Source of the DNA: Hirudinaria manillensis
Taxonomy: Eukaryota > Annelida > Clitellata > Hirudinida > Hirudinidae
Assembly (NCBI GenBank): GCA_034509925.1
Contig: CM067532.1
Location: forward strand, 5,978,142-6,042,141
Direction of reading: 5' to 3'
Length of the DNA stretch: 64,000 nucleotides
Every line of letters begins with the position of its first letter. Positions within the stretch are counted from its first letter, which is position 1. A model generated the notes under the pieces. It worked only from the letters and a program-made list of their open reading frames with translations. It was not told the origin of the DNA and ran no database searches. Positions 11,901 to 27,684 of this stretch are shown piece after piece. The position numbers were made by a program, and so were the translations under genes.

Positions 11901-12882
11901 TATTTTAGGATTATTTATCTTGGGAATATTTTATCCTTGGGCAAATTACAAAGTTTGTCTCACTTTAATGCTTTTTGGAAGTAAAATTAACGGATCAACA
12001 ATTATTTATATAAATATCGTTATCTTCAGGGCGCATACTTTGCTTTAACAGTGGGTCTTTGCATGTCTTTGTGGCTCGGTATTGGCGCTCAAGTTTACAA
12101 ACCACCAAAGTTGGGAATCATTCCACCTCCCATGACAACTGATGCTTGCCCAATTAATTCCACCGAGCCAACCAATTCTACATATCCAATTCAGTTAAAA
12201 GAACTACTTTATTTGCACTTCCATTATTTATTACAAGTCTTGTTTTGTTGCCAGCAGAGACAGTGCTTTGACATCATTTTATCAGATTTCATACTTGTGG
12301 TACAGCGCTTTTGCTGTTATGGTAACCACAGCTTCTGGGCTCATCTTTAGTCTAATAACAGGTAAAAACTTGATCGTGGAAAATATAATTAAATACAATT
12401 TCCAACGTTTAAAGATAATTTTCTGGCTCTATGTTTTAATATAGAGATTTGGATTAATTGCTTCAGAATATTTGTCACATGAACGAATATCACATGTTGT
12501 TAAAAATTTGATAATAAAATATGGAGAGATATTGTATTATAAATGAAGTTATTACATGGAAGTCATTTTGATTATTTAATTAATAATTATAAAACACATG
12601 CTTTAGGTTCAAATGATTGGACCACGATTGATGAAACTCTCTTTAATCCCTTTGTTGTCAAACTAATGAAGATGATCAAAAAAGAAGACATGGCCAAAAA
12701 TATAACCGTAAGAAATTAATGTTGTGCATTATTTATATATTAAGTATTAAATGCAAATATTTAAGTGCATTTTATTTTAGCAGAAGGATCATAAACTTGG
12801 TTTTCCGAACGTTGGATTCAATCACGACGATGATATTCTGAGATCGAATTTATCCAGAGAAATCGAAATATCCGTGCTGTGA
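8962..12882 (+). CDS. SLC5-family sodium-coupled transporter (SMCT/SMVT-like), intact
   Basis: Sodium/solute symporter of the plasma membrane. The subgroup resembles sodium-coupled monocarboxylate and multivitamin transporters; the substrate cannot be assigned. Exons: 8962-9342, 9684-9749, 9819-9870, 10045-10106, 10176-10330, 10447-10587, 10993-11116, 11272-11357, 11451-11566, 11691-11758, 11866-11952, 12030-12193, 12258-12361, 12607-12707 and 12781-12882. All phases agree and give 602 aa, close to the family's usual ~600-620. Family motifs: [89 protein letters not shown]. About 13 hydrophobic segments are expected, with a glycosylable NSTEPTNST loop late in the protein. The first exon encodes a short extracellular N-terminus. 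A damaged paralogue follows on the same strand. Confidence 0.93.
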
Positions 12883-13953
12883 CCTAACTGAACTTTTTCG
12901 CTTCTCGCTTTTTCTAGTGTTCATGTGTTCATTTGGTTTATGATGGAATATCTGTTAGAGGATGAAATATTTAACTTAACGAAGAGTTTGCGCGCGGCTC
13001 GATTCAAGAGTCGGGTTGTTAACGAAATAGTAGACCTTAGTTTATAAAATCGAACACTTAAATTAAATTAAAGACCTTCCATAATTATATGAAAATTCAC
13101 TATCAAAAAGATTTATTGTGTCATCGTCAGATCTTTTTTAACAGAATTAGTCGGTAAATTTGCATCGTGTTTGCATCATTGTTTGTGTGAAAAGTCAAAA
13201 AGTTTATTTGACACTTTTACAAAAAAAGCTGCTTCTAGTAAAGATATGAAAGGCTGCAAGTGAGTCGCACAAAATCACTCAACGGGCACTAAAACTTCAT
13301 TTTAAAAAATCGGGTTTAAAAAGTTAACTTGCTTGTAATCTCAAAATAATATCTTTTGATAACAACATTATTGATTCATCTGGTTGTGATGAAAATGAAT
13401 TTTTATTATTTGAGGTAAAAGGGCCAGACTACGGGTAAATAAGCAATTTATAAGAATGTTGCAAAGCATTATATGATGATTTTAATTTTTCGGTTTTGAC
13501 TTATGATATAATAATTATAACAATCATGAAAAATTTAATTCCTGGTAGAAAAATGCAATATTTTCTAACAATAGCGTTTTTTTTAATTGGTCGAGGAAAG
13601 GGGGAAAAGTATACATGTACAAAGTCATTTCAAAGTTTAAAAATAGTCAACCAGGAAATAGGGACAATAGTCCACAATTTTGTGGGCTAATCCTCGCAAA
13701 TCATCCTTAAGGAAAAAATCTACCAAATTAATTACAAATGGCTAATTTTTGTAAGGACTAGTATTTATTGTGTTTGGTTTCCCGGATTAAAAGTACGAAC
13801 TTGAAATCGAAAGTAATTTTCATCAATAAAGATCAACATTTGTAGAGATTAAGGTAGGCGTGAATAAGTGCAATTTTTTACACAAAAACTAAGGCTTTAT
13901 AAATGCGAAAAATTAATATTATCTCCAAATACATTTCTCCACTTTGAATTCAA
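12883..13953. other. Spacer between the two SLC5 copies
   Basis: AT-rich, with no supported gene. It separates the stop of the intact transporter from the ATG of the damaged paralogue. Short open frames (13496-13690) lack coding character. Confidence 0.6.
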
Positions 13954-16919
13954 AATGCTTCATGTTAACTTCACTAATTCCACAGACAGATACGTATTCC
14001 AGAACAATAGATTTACAGTGTGTGATTACGTCGTTTTCGCGTTAATCCTTGCAATATCATCTGTCATAGGTCTTTACTATGGTTTTATAGGAAAGAAGCA
14101 ATCTTCGACTTCAGAGTTTCTCATGGCAGGAAGATCCATGGGTATTTTACCAGTGGCGTTGTCTCTCTTAGCGAGCTTCATGTCTGCCATCACGTTGCTT
14201 GGAACTCCTGCTGAAATTGCAATATTTGGAACTCATTACTGGATGATCGCATTTTCGTACTTTTTCGTGATTCCCACCGCTGCCTATGTTTTCGTGCCGA
14301 TATTTTATTCTCTCAACCTCACCAGTGTTTTTGAGGTAAGATTTGGTTATAAATGACTGCATTTCAACTTCAAAATTTATAAATAGTGTTATAATATGTT
14401 TATTTTGATATATATAATAATGATCGATGGCTGAATTTTCTAGATCAATCAATTTGTTTACAAACTTCACTAAGCGATGTTATTTATCACATTGTTACAT
14501 ATTTTCATGGAAATATGGTTTTGAAAATATCACAAATATTTATAAATTTTAACAATTTTCGTCACACATGTTATGGTCCCGAGTGTGAGTCGGTCTGTTT
14601 GATTGTTTAGAGAATTACAAATAAAATTTGTAATTTTATCTGTTCTTTGTTTAGGTTCATAATTACCTAAATCAGAGTATATGTAAAATAAAATAAATGA
14701 ATGCAACAACGCATTTTTATATTTAACGTTTAACGTTCACCTCTGCGGAAAATAAGGCTATTCGGGGCTACAAGACACTGTAAAGAAAGAATTACAATTA
14801 ACTCAAAATAATTATGATTTTATGAATTGTTGGAATAATTGCTTTTCGAGATATTGTATGCAATTGAATAAATAAAATAAAGTTAGAGAATAGCTGTGAG
14901 CTGTAGCGGATAAAGAGGAGAGGTCTAGGTTCCAATCACCAGATTTTTATAACTTTATTTCAATAAATGGTTAAATAACTAGAGAAAACCACTTACAAGC
15001 TTATTCACATCAATCCATTTTGAAAATTGATTTAGTTACTTAATTTAATTTACTTACAAAAACAAATTTTGATTTACAGCTCCTTCCTTTTTATGTCATG
15101 GAGAAAATGAATTATCCAGGGTTTCCTGGATTTTTTACTGCTTGCATATTTTGCGGAGCGCTAAGGTTAATTCCAACTTTTGGAGAACAACCGAATTGAA
15201 AATAACCTAATTTTACAAATTATTCGAAATCTCAAAAATTAATCATCTTTAAATCAGTACCATATCTAGCGGACTAAATTCCTTGGCGGCAGTTTTTCTA
15301 CAGGATTTATTGCTGAACTATCACTTTAAAGATTTGCCTGACAAAAGAGCTGCTTTGGCCTCAAAAATTTTATGTGAGTTGTTTAACGTTTCCTAGGTTT
15401 GCTAGGGCATAATTGCAAACCAAATATCTTAGAAATATTGATTCTCTTAATTTATTTTAATTCATTTTCAACTCAGCTCTGGCTTTTGGGGCAGTAATGA
15501 TTCTTCTCACATTTGTGGCTTCGGTCCTCGGAGGAGTTCTAGAAGTAATTAAATGATTGTTATTATATATTACATGTTGTTATATATTCTATTAAGAAAA
15601 AGAATATGAAATAAAATTACGGAATTAAACCTTTTCAGCAATTGTTTGGCATCGAGGTCATCATTTATTGAATTTTATATAAATTTGATATGTAGACAAA
15701 ATGTTCGTAGTTCTAAAAAAATTAAATAAACATTTAAAATAAATGTTTTCAAAAATGTTTTTCTTAAAATCCTACCTTTATGAACAACAGCAATATTTTA
15801 TGTTCACGTAACCCATCCAGGCAACAATGACAATTTTCGGAGTTATTGGCGGTCCTATTTTAGGATTATTTATCTTGGGAATATTTTATCCTTGGGCAAA
15901 TTACAAAGTTTGTCTTACTTTAATGCTTTATTGGAAGTAAAATTAACGGATCAACAAATATTTATATAAATATCGTTATCTTCAGGGCGCATACTTTGCT
16001 TCAACAATGGGTCTTTGCATGTATTGGCGCTCAAGTTTACAAACCACCAAAATTGGGAATCATTCCACCTCCCATGACAACTGATGCTTGCCCAATTAAT
16101 TCCACTGAGCCAACCAATTCTACATATCCAATTCAGTTAAAAGAACTAATTTATTTGCACTTCCATTATTTATTACAAGTATTGTTTTGTTGCCAACAGA
16201 GACAGTGCTCTGACATCATTTTATCAGATTTCTTACATGTGGTACAGCGTTTATGCTGTTATGGTAACCACAGCCTCTGGCTTCATCTTCAGTCTAATAA
16301 CAGGTTAAAATGTTAAACGAACCAAATTTAATTCAAAACACCACAACTGTAACATATTCAAGAATTATTCAAATTTATTCGCATTTGCTAACAAACAGTT
16401 GGTGTAAGTGTAATTAAACTATATTCACTATAACTAACATAATATTGCTTAAGATTTGTAAGTCGATTTTCTTCATTTTTTGAAATTGAGTTTGACCTAG
16501 TTCAGTTTTTAATACAAAATCATAAGTAATTTTATAGATTGTATACTACTCACTAATTTCCATATAAAAATGTCACTCGTTGATCGTGCCTTTAATCGGA
16601 ATCAATGATTTTAACGTCTTATAATACTTGTGGAACAAATCAAATTTGTTTCAGATCCAAGTGATTTGGCCAAGATTGACGAAAAGCTCTTTAACCCCTT
16701 GGTTGTCAAATTGGTGAAGTTGTACCTCAGAAGAAAAAAGGATGTTGCCGTAACTGCACCGGTAAGGAATGATTGTACCACACCTGTTATAGACTAAACT
16801 GTTTAAATTTGTTTTCTTTTCGCTAGGATGATGAATTCAGTTATTCTAATGCGGGTTATAGTTGCGACGATCATCCGAATTCCATTACACCTACCACTAT
16901 TGAAATTACCAAATTATGA
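13954..16919 (+). pseudogene. Broken tandem paralogue of the SLC5 transporter
   Basis: Exon 1 (13954-14335) is almost identical to the intact gene. Counterparts of exons 2-7 are absent between 14336 and 15079. Exons 8-15 follow at 15080-15165, 15258-15373, 15477-15544, 15821-15907, 15986-16135, 16200-16303, 16655-16761 and 16827-16919. Exon 12 lacks 14 bases at 16022/16023, which shifts the frame to an early TGA. Joining exon 1 to exon 8 would keep phase, but the frameshift still ends the protein. Splice sites of the remaining exons look intact, and exons 14-15 are open although diverged, ending IEITKL. The damage therefore looks recent, and a truncated transcript is possible. No functional transporter is expected. 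Confidence 0.88.
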
Positions 16920-16996
16920 TATTGCATCTCATTCCATAAATTTGTACTAAAACTTTTAAATCCTTAATTATGTTTATAGATAAATACTATAATAAC

Positions 16997-17027
<31 letters not shown>

Positions 17028-17371
17028 GTAATAATAATAACAGTGATGGAGATTATGTAGAACATTTAGATATAACTATTTTAATTACTTTTTAATGACA
17101 ATTTATTCACACTTTCCCAGCGAAAGTTTATTTTTTAGACGAAGGAAATGAGTGATTATTAGAGTATAGAACCTCTTCAGCAATTTGATAAACTTCTTTA
17201 AAAAATTTGTTTTGCCTTTCTCTTGCCCCTGATAATTTTTGGGGACATTTGATCATCAAAAAATTTTGTCTCAAGAAATGCAGAACAAATAAACTTTGAA
17301 CCAAAACAAAACTTAGTAACACAAACTTAAAAAAAAATTTAAAAAATTGCGTCTTCGAGCATAATGTAAAA
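16920..17371. other. Spacer with (AAT)n microsatellite
   Basis: 3' flank of the SLC5 pseudogene and of the minus-strand gene. An (AAT)n run lies at about 16990-17041. No gene is supported. Confidence 0.7.
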
Positions 17372-19714
17372 TTAAAAAATTGTCTTTCTGCGAGAGAACA
17401 AGCAAATTATGAAAAGCGAGATTACAAAATATGTGTAATTAGGAAGATTTATAGAGCCAAAACTGAAGTTGCCCATAAGAAATTCTGATCTGTGCGAAAA
17501 TACGATGTAGCAGTAAAAATCTTTAAATCCCTCTGCCAGAATCAGTCGCGCCAAAATGCGTTGCAGTAAGGCAGCCTCGGTTCCACAAAGATCAGTGAAA
17601 AACGCTTGCATGCAATCTAAATAGTCCAACGCAATGTTACATAATTCTGTCTCTTCTTCTGGTAAAAGTTCAGTTTTCTTAACCTCGTCCATTTCATCGT
17701 ATATCTGCTGAAACTTCGTCATTGCTGCAATCGTGCAGTCTAGGCCGTTCTTAAATTTCAGCTGCGCGTAAATATCTCGAAAGCAAATGTGATGCTTAAT
17801 GTATGCTTTTCTGTAATCGAAGCAGAGAAGGCGATGAAGAACTGCAAGAGGCTCCAAAATAACCCTCGATTTAGGAGGACAATAACTCAAATAATCATCT
17901 ACACAAGACTTGATAAATTTGCTGTCAAAATGGCAAATAATATTTTCGAATTCAGTTAAATTGGAAATGAATATTATGCCAAAATCCGTGACGCCTAGGA
18001 GTAGTTGCCATATGTAAAAGCATTGGCTACTTTCGTCGCAAGCTTTTTGTTCCTGCTCTGAAAGTCTTTTAAAATTACACCTTTCTTCATATATTTTTAT
18101 TTTATTCAAGTGTCTGTGCAGAGCCTGCATCGCTTCCGGGTCGTGGACTCTCTGGTAGCGCAGCCTAGCAAAAAATTCAGAGTGCCATTTGCTGGCTTCT
18201 ATACTACCATAAATCTTAACAGCTATGGAGGAACAATGGATGTCAATTTCGTCGGCAATTCTGTTACAACCCGATCTCACGATATCTGAAAATTTCGGTG
18301 GGTTTGACTTGATAAAGCCGGAGGATTTTATGAATTTATCTTGATTGTTCAAAAAAGAAACCAGCGCAAGTTGTTGAATATACATTCTTTTGCAATCCCA
18401 TTTCAGAGGCACGCTCAAGAAATGCTTTCTAAAATTCATGTAGCTTTTCTGACACAGATGTATGTAGGATTGCAATACGCCAACGTCTCTTTCGCTCATG
18501 TAACACGGCAAAACTTTCCGAACGCAATCGAATGTTTGCTGGTAATTGTCCGCGCATACGTCAGCATAATGGGCCTGTGAGATCCTCACAAAGATATCAT
18601 TCTCGTCAATGAACCTGAAATAATTTATATAACAATGTTCCAGTCCAATGGCACTGCAAGTAGTCATTGGGTACGATTCATGGATGGTTACGTCTTTAAT
18701 TTCATGTCTGACTGGTTCTAAGTTCAGGTCAGTCTTGGCGTAGCAGATGATCGAGATAGTCCTATTGCTGTAACTAAATCGAGCTAAATTACCGACGATA
18801 AACTCCCTATCACTGGTTATGATATGATATTTTATTTCCAGTTGGCTGTCCCCTGTGCAGATTATGGGCTCGTCGACAAGCAAATTATAACCACTGGATA
18901 TATTAAAGCGAACGTGAGTAACTGGGGTTAGGGTCATACTGAATGGAGCCATTACACTGTCAAGATTTTCTGCCCAACCGGGCAACAGGAAATCGTCCAG
19001 ATTGCTTCTTATGGATAAATTGCACCACAATATGAACGATTCGTAGCCCTGTTGAGTCTTTCGCAAAGTGGAGCTGGTTACCAGTTCGTTGAAAGCGATT
19101 GTGACTCCCGTTTCAGGATGATCCAACTCGGACAGAGACTTGGAACTTACCTCTCGATTTGAATCGTCTGGCACGTTGCACATCCAACGATCTACGACTT
19201 CTAAATAGGTATTGAACTGCAATGTGCACTCATAAGTGATTCTTATGTGAGAATGGCGATTGGAGCAGTTAGGTTTCCTCATCACATTAACCAAAGCGCT
19301 CTGCTTTTTGCCGGTGAAGCCATTTGTGCAAGTAAATATTCCGGCGTCGTACAACCTGATGTCTTTAATTTTAAGAATGAAATCCCAGTTGTGTAGGACA
19401 TATGCTTTAACAACTTTCAGTCTGCTTCCAAAAATGGTACCTTCAAAGTTGAGCGGATGAATAACCTCGTCAATGAAGTCTTCCCTCTGATACGTCCAAA
19501 CGACACCTCTTCCAGGGTAGGCGGTAACACAATGGAGTTCGATATCATCACCCTCTTTCACTGCTTTATTTCTTGGCTGCTCCAGTTCCTCTAATTGTCC
19601 CATCACTGCAGAAACGAGCAAAATCGAATAAATCTTTAACGTGTTTGTCAACATCCCCACGGCTACGGATCTCAACGTTACGAAAAGCAACGAAATATTA
19701 AAACTATTTACCAC
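17372..19714 (-). CDS. Secreted or surface Ig-domain protein with long cysteine-rich helical region, intronless
   Basis: A single 780-codon reading frame in a region where other genes are heavily split. The N-terminus has two possible Met starts; the second (residue 21, MLTNTLKIYSILLVSAVMG) makes a good signal peptide. Residues ~45-147 form an Ig-like V-type domain: ELHC, the core Trp in VVWTYQ, and YDAGIFTC. From ~345 to 740 the chain is rich in regularly spaced Cys and predicted helices (motifs such as CVRKVLPC, CVDDYLSYC, YLDCMQAFFTDLC). It ends in a hydrophobic segment (YFVISLFIICLF) with a short basic tail, suggesting a membrane or GPI anchor. Several N-x-S/T sites are present. The Cys spacing recalls secreted helical families such as DUF19 or DUF1397, but I cannot assign one. 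Confidence 0.85.
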   Translation of the reverse strand: MVNSFNISLLFVTLRSVAVGMLTNTLKIYSILLVSAVMGQLEELEQPRNKAVKEGDDIELHCVTAYPGRGVVWTYQREDFIDEVIHPLNFEGTIFGSRLKVVKAYVLHNWDFILKIKDIRLYDAGIFTCTNGFTGKKQSALVNVMRKPNCSNRHSHIRITYECTLQFNTYLEVVDRWMCNVPDDSNREVSSKSLSELDHPETGVTIAFNELVTSSTLRKTQQGYESFILWCNLSIRSNLDDFLLPGWAENLDSVMAPFSMTLTPVTHVRFNISSGYNLLVDEPIICTGDSQLEIKYHIITSDREFIVGNLARFSYSNRTISIICYAKTDLNLEPVRHEIKDVTIHESYPMTTCSAIGLEHCYINYFRFIDENDIFVRISQAHYADVCADNYQQTFDCVRKVLPCYMSERDVGVLQSYIHLCQKSYMNFRKHFLSVPLKWDCKRMYIQQLALVSFLNNQDKFIKSSGFIKSNPPKFSDIVRSGCNRIADEIDIHCSSIAVKIYGSIEASKWHSEFFARLRYQRVHDPEAMQALHRHLNKIKIYEERCNFKRLSEQEQKACDESSQCFYIWQLLLGVTDFGIIFISNLTEFENIICHFDSKFIKSCVDDYLSYCPPKSRVILEPLAVLHRLLCFDYRKAYIKHHICFRDIYAQLKFKNGLDCTIAAMTKFQQIYDEMDEVKKTELLPEEETELCNIALDYLDCMQAFFTDLCGTEAALLQRILARLILAEGFKDFYCYIVFSHRSEFLMGNFSFGSINLPNYTYFVISLFIICLFSRRKTIF

Positions 19715-20738
19715 AAGTTAATTTTGTGATTTAAATGACGTCTCAGGTAACCCATTAACACATACGTTACAAGTGTCGAAAACTACATACGACCTAGTTT
19801 TCACACAGCTAATGAGCCCCACAGAAAAAAAAAACTCACTTACCTAAATAGAATTTAGGGTGACCCCTCCTGGGATGACATTACGAGCACACTTAAAGGG
19901 TGTGGACAGACCAAATTTGTCACTATTTCACGGGCCATTCCCACTCAAGATAGTTTGGAAAAAAATGGTTCAAGCTCACCTCATAGTGCTTCAGATCTGT
20001 AGGCCAGAAAATCTTCTGAGTTTTCATTAACTAATGATGCCACTAGTCACACATACCACCTACGTTTCAACCTATTAGCTGAACCGTTCAAGAAAAATCT
20101 CATAAACAGAACCACTACGTAAAAGAGACATGCAGAAATAATCACAAGAATATGGCTGCATTCAACTCAAGTTTAATTTTCAAATAAGAGAACAAAAATC
20201 TGGTGTGAGAACACGAAGTTATTATTAAAATGTCTTCACATTTGTCATCTTTTCTGTTTTCTGGACATGTGAATAAATTAAAAAGAACAGAACCCTGCTC
20301 AAAATAGCGAAACAAAAAAACCACCACAAACCAAAAAAACATCAATTCTCCTTTCCAAAGCAAAAGCAATGCCTAGCAGGCAAAAAAGAATCCTAAATGG
20401 GGTCATCTCAGTGCCACAAGAGCTGGTAACCATTTACAGATTGTTTTTTACAAATAAATGTATTGACTGCCCCAAGTCAAATTGTCACTCAGAGGCTGCT
20501 AATCTCTCATTCAAAACGTCTGACGAAGCATCGAATGCTGACTGATATATAAATCAAATAATTTGGGTTTTTTCTTTTTCCTCCAAAACTGCTTCACTAG
20601 AGTTAACAAACTTTTCAGCAGATATGTTAGAAATAACACTAAAAAAAAAACTTAATAGCTGACTAATGGGAACAAAAAATTTTTAATTTGAGCTTTTCCA
20701 GTGTATTAACATTGCGACCGACGTCGGTTGCCGTGGAA
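19715..20738. other. Intergenic / probable 3' UTR of IMP
   Basis: No coding sequence is supported. The right part probably holds the 3' UTR of the minus-strand IMP gene; the left part is the upstream region of the 780-codon gene. Confidence 0.6.
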
Positions 20739-24173
<3,435 letters not shown>

Positions 24174-27100
24174 CGCAGCAGGAGTTGAAGCCGTTTTATG
24201 TAGAGCAAAGGATAAACTTCAAAATGTTACGCGAATCTACGCAATGGACCCAGATTCGCAAACAACTTCGGGAATTTCAAACGAAAATTAACGTTACTGG
24301 CGAATTTCTAAAAAAAAAGATCTAGCGTCATCTTAAGACGAAATGGACGAAATCCAACTGGATCTAAAGTTGTTTTAAATTACATATTAATTTAGACAAC
24401 AGAGACGCCAGAAATATAATGCAGTTATTTTTGCTACGTTAATGTTTAGAATTCTCGATTCAACCCTTCTCAATTTGGCAAACATTATTTTAATTATTAA
24501 AATTTTTACTGTTCTCAATGCTAAATAATTGGTTAGTACCTGCTTAACTCACCTTTCAGCCTTCCGCAAGCAGAATAGAAGCTTAAGAAATAACAAATAT
24601 TCGAAAGATTAATTAATGTAAAGCTTAATTAAAACTTTTCCACTTGATTGTTAACGATATTTATAGTAGTTTTACTTAGAAATTTAATTATCGTGATCAT
24701 CTAAATGTGTGTCATCTTAGGATGATATCGAATCATGTAGTGAATATGGTATAGTTTAAAGTAATTCCAAATTCTGTTTTGTCATAAATTTTATTATAAA
24801 AAAGCTCTGCGGATCTTGAGCATCTTGAGCACTCTACATTGGAACGCACATTAATGATTGAGAAGGTGGTAGCCTTCACCACGTCGCGGTGACATTCATT
24901 GGTTTTAGTCACTCAATTTTTTTAGACCCCTTTACTTTGTGAGAATTTAAAATTTGAAAGGGCCGCAGAGAATTTAAGAGATTATCTATAAACAATTATA
25001 TCCATTACTGGATAACCGGGGGGAAAGATTAGCACTTGAATCATCATGAGCTCCCCTCTAAAGTATTCTAGATCTGCAACTGATTACATTCTCTATTAAG
25101 TGATGCCATAAGCTGGGCAGTTGTAATGGGTTAAGCCATATCTACTTAAGGACATGCATAATAGAAAAGGGCTTGAAGGCGTAGCTCAGATGAGATTTTA
25201 TTTTGGTTTTGCTGATATCAGAGGGTATGTAAAAAAAAAATCTGCTCAAATAAATCGGTAGACAACTTTTTCCAATAACAATAATATTGCATCATAACCG
25301 AACCTGACTGGCCTTAACCCTGTGGTTCACATTTTTGGCTTTACAAACTTATTGCAGGAGGAACTGTGCTGGTTTTTCCACAAATTATTAATAATAATAA
25401 TTCATTCAATCATTAATAACAATAATTCACAATTAATAGTAAGTTCACTTAGTAAGAGCCACGAGCATTAGCGTCCATTGGCTCAAATGAATAATCCTTT
25501 AGAGGTTACGAGAGTCAACATAAGCCATGAAAATATGATAGCATTTTTAGCTTAAACGTTTTATTATGCATCACGAATATACACACACTATCTTAATTTG
25601 ATATTTCATAAGATCGGCAAGTCTTTTACTATTTGAATAAAAGTTTTAAGATTTATTTCCAACTCTATAATCTGGACACTCATCTCCACCTTATCATAAG
25701 GGCAGTGAGCATCTTTGAGGTCAGACTATTCCATACTCAAAGAGAACTCTATCACTAACTCTGACTTGATCAGCCTTATCCTGCATATATGAATGCCCTT
25801 TTCACTAGTGACACCAACTCTTCCAGGCTTCCTTCTTTTTCATAAATTTCCTCTTCAGGGAAAGCTACCATAAGTTCTACTAAAGTTCTATTTCAAATCT
25901 GAAAATTTGAAATTTCCACTGTTGCATCATAACCAAACTTTTTCAATGCCACAATTACTTGAAGATCTCAAGAGATTTATTTCTTATGATAAGCAACCAT
26001 CATGTAACTGCTAAATCTCTTTTTATACCTTATCAGTCATTGTTTCATTTGTTTTTGGAAATAAAACAGAAACTCAACAATGTCAACGAATGCTTTTGTA
26101 GTAAAAAATAGTCAAATCAAGTGCGCCTAGAATATCACAAATGCAAAATTTTCAACTCCAAATAAAAATTTTGACTAGAATGTAACATTTAAAATCATGA
26201 ACAATCAGTTAAAATATCTTTTGGAAACCATGACAAAGTTATTTTTGGGAAAATTCGAAACAAATTCTGAAAGTGAACTTAACACGAAAATGGAATGTTT
26301 AAGAAAGTTCATTGTTTGCATTCGTTGGAAAAAAAACAATAAAAAAAATAAATAAATAAAAGTACAAGGTAAAAACTTCTCAGGGTGCCCTCGGATAGAT
26401 CGGCAATTCAGTTCAAAACGCTGTCGGGAGTTCCTTCGTTTTTAATTCAAACGCATGTAAACAAGTACAATTTCGCCCTGAGATATGAAAAATAGTCACT
26501 TCCGTAAAGATCGAGAAATAATAACGATAACAACAAAGTCTCCTACCAGTTCTCACTCTAATGCATGCGAAACATATACATGACACTTGACTAAGTTCAA
26601 TTGGGAAAAAAAATAAATTACAATCGCCACCAACTACTCGTAACGATGATTACTCACAATAGCTTCGAAGAAAACGGACCCAAATGACTATTTACCAACA
26701 TAGAATACCCGTAACTGTCTCCAATCACAGATCTCAAAACGTCTGGCAACGAACCTCTATCTATCTATCTTCAATTCAACAATCAATCCACACACAGTCT
26801 ATCAATGATGTCAACATTTTGATATGTAAGATGTTACTTCACCAAAGACTCGCTTTGAAGAAAACTTTCTCGTTAACACGGCAAACGGTCTCGCGATCAA
26901 GTTTTACGTGCCAAAGGTGAGACGATCAAAATCCGGTATCATCGCCATCGCAGAGTAACATCAAACATATTTCAAAAAATTGTAAGCAGAAGTACTAACA
27001 AGTTTTTATCTAAAATACAGAATTCAACTAAGTCTAATGACCTCAACTACTCACCATTTTCTACAATCGCTCCCTCACTAAAATTTCCAAAATAATTTGA

Positions 27101-27684
27101 ACGCGCAAAATTTTAATAAATCTGAATGAGCTCAATTTATCACAGCTTTAAATAGCAAATGCCTTAATTTTAAATGAATTGAAATAAAAGAAAATTTAGA
27201 TGCTTTAACTAACGAACGAACGAATGAAAAAAAAAAGGAAGATAGATTAACTTGCTTCGTATCTTTCCATGATGTTGGTTCATAAAAAGAAATGAGCAAG
27301 CACATTTGGACATTACTGAAATTGGCCACGAAATAAATTATCTAAGAACATCTATGGTCACTGCAATTATTATTCGTAATAATTATTATTACATAATAAT
27401 GGCCAAATTATGCATAGCTAACTAAAATCTTTATCTAAGTTAAGCACAGTAGAAACTACATGCAGTATTGACATACCTTATGCAACTTCCCCCTCTCAAA
27501 GGCAGATATATTAACAAAGCACGTATCCTCAGAATAAATTAGTGGAGCTCTCTAATTAGCCATTTTAACGCTCATTTAATAAGAAATGCTCATTACACAC
27601 ACACATGACATGTGCGACGCTTTAAACGAGGAAAAAAAATTAGAGAAGAATCCACCTCCGTCCGTCACGCGACCGATGACCGGA
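24174..27684. other. Long intergenic interval, no gene recognised
   Basis: 3.5 kb between the ATG of IMP and the stop of MEIOC. It holds the IMP promoter side and perhaps an upstream noncoding exon and the MEIOC 3' UTR. Open frames at 26684-26920 (+) and 27132-27329 (-) show no recognisable coding pattern. Low-complexity AAT/ATT tracts occur near 25380-25440 and 27360-27400. Confidence 0.55.

Noticed and set aside
12194..12350. Straight read-through of SLC5 exon 12 (LKELLYLHF...)
   Set aside because: Conserved [12 protein letters not shown] lies in another frame and needs the ~64-bp intron 12194-12257, which has good GT and AG ends in both copies.
17128..17322. Minus-strand 64-codon frame downstream of the 780-codon gene
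   Set aside because: Starts after its stop codon, low complexity, no splice link seen; most likely 3' UTR.
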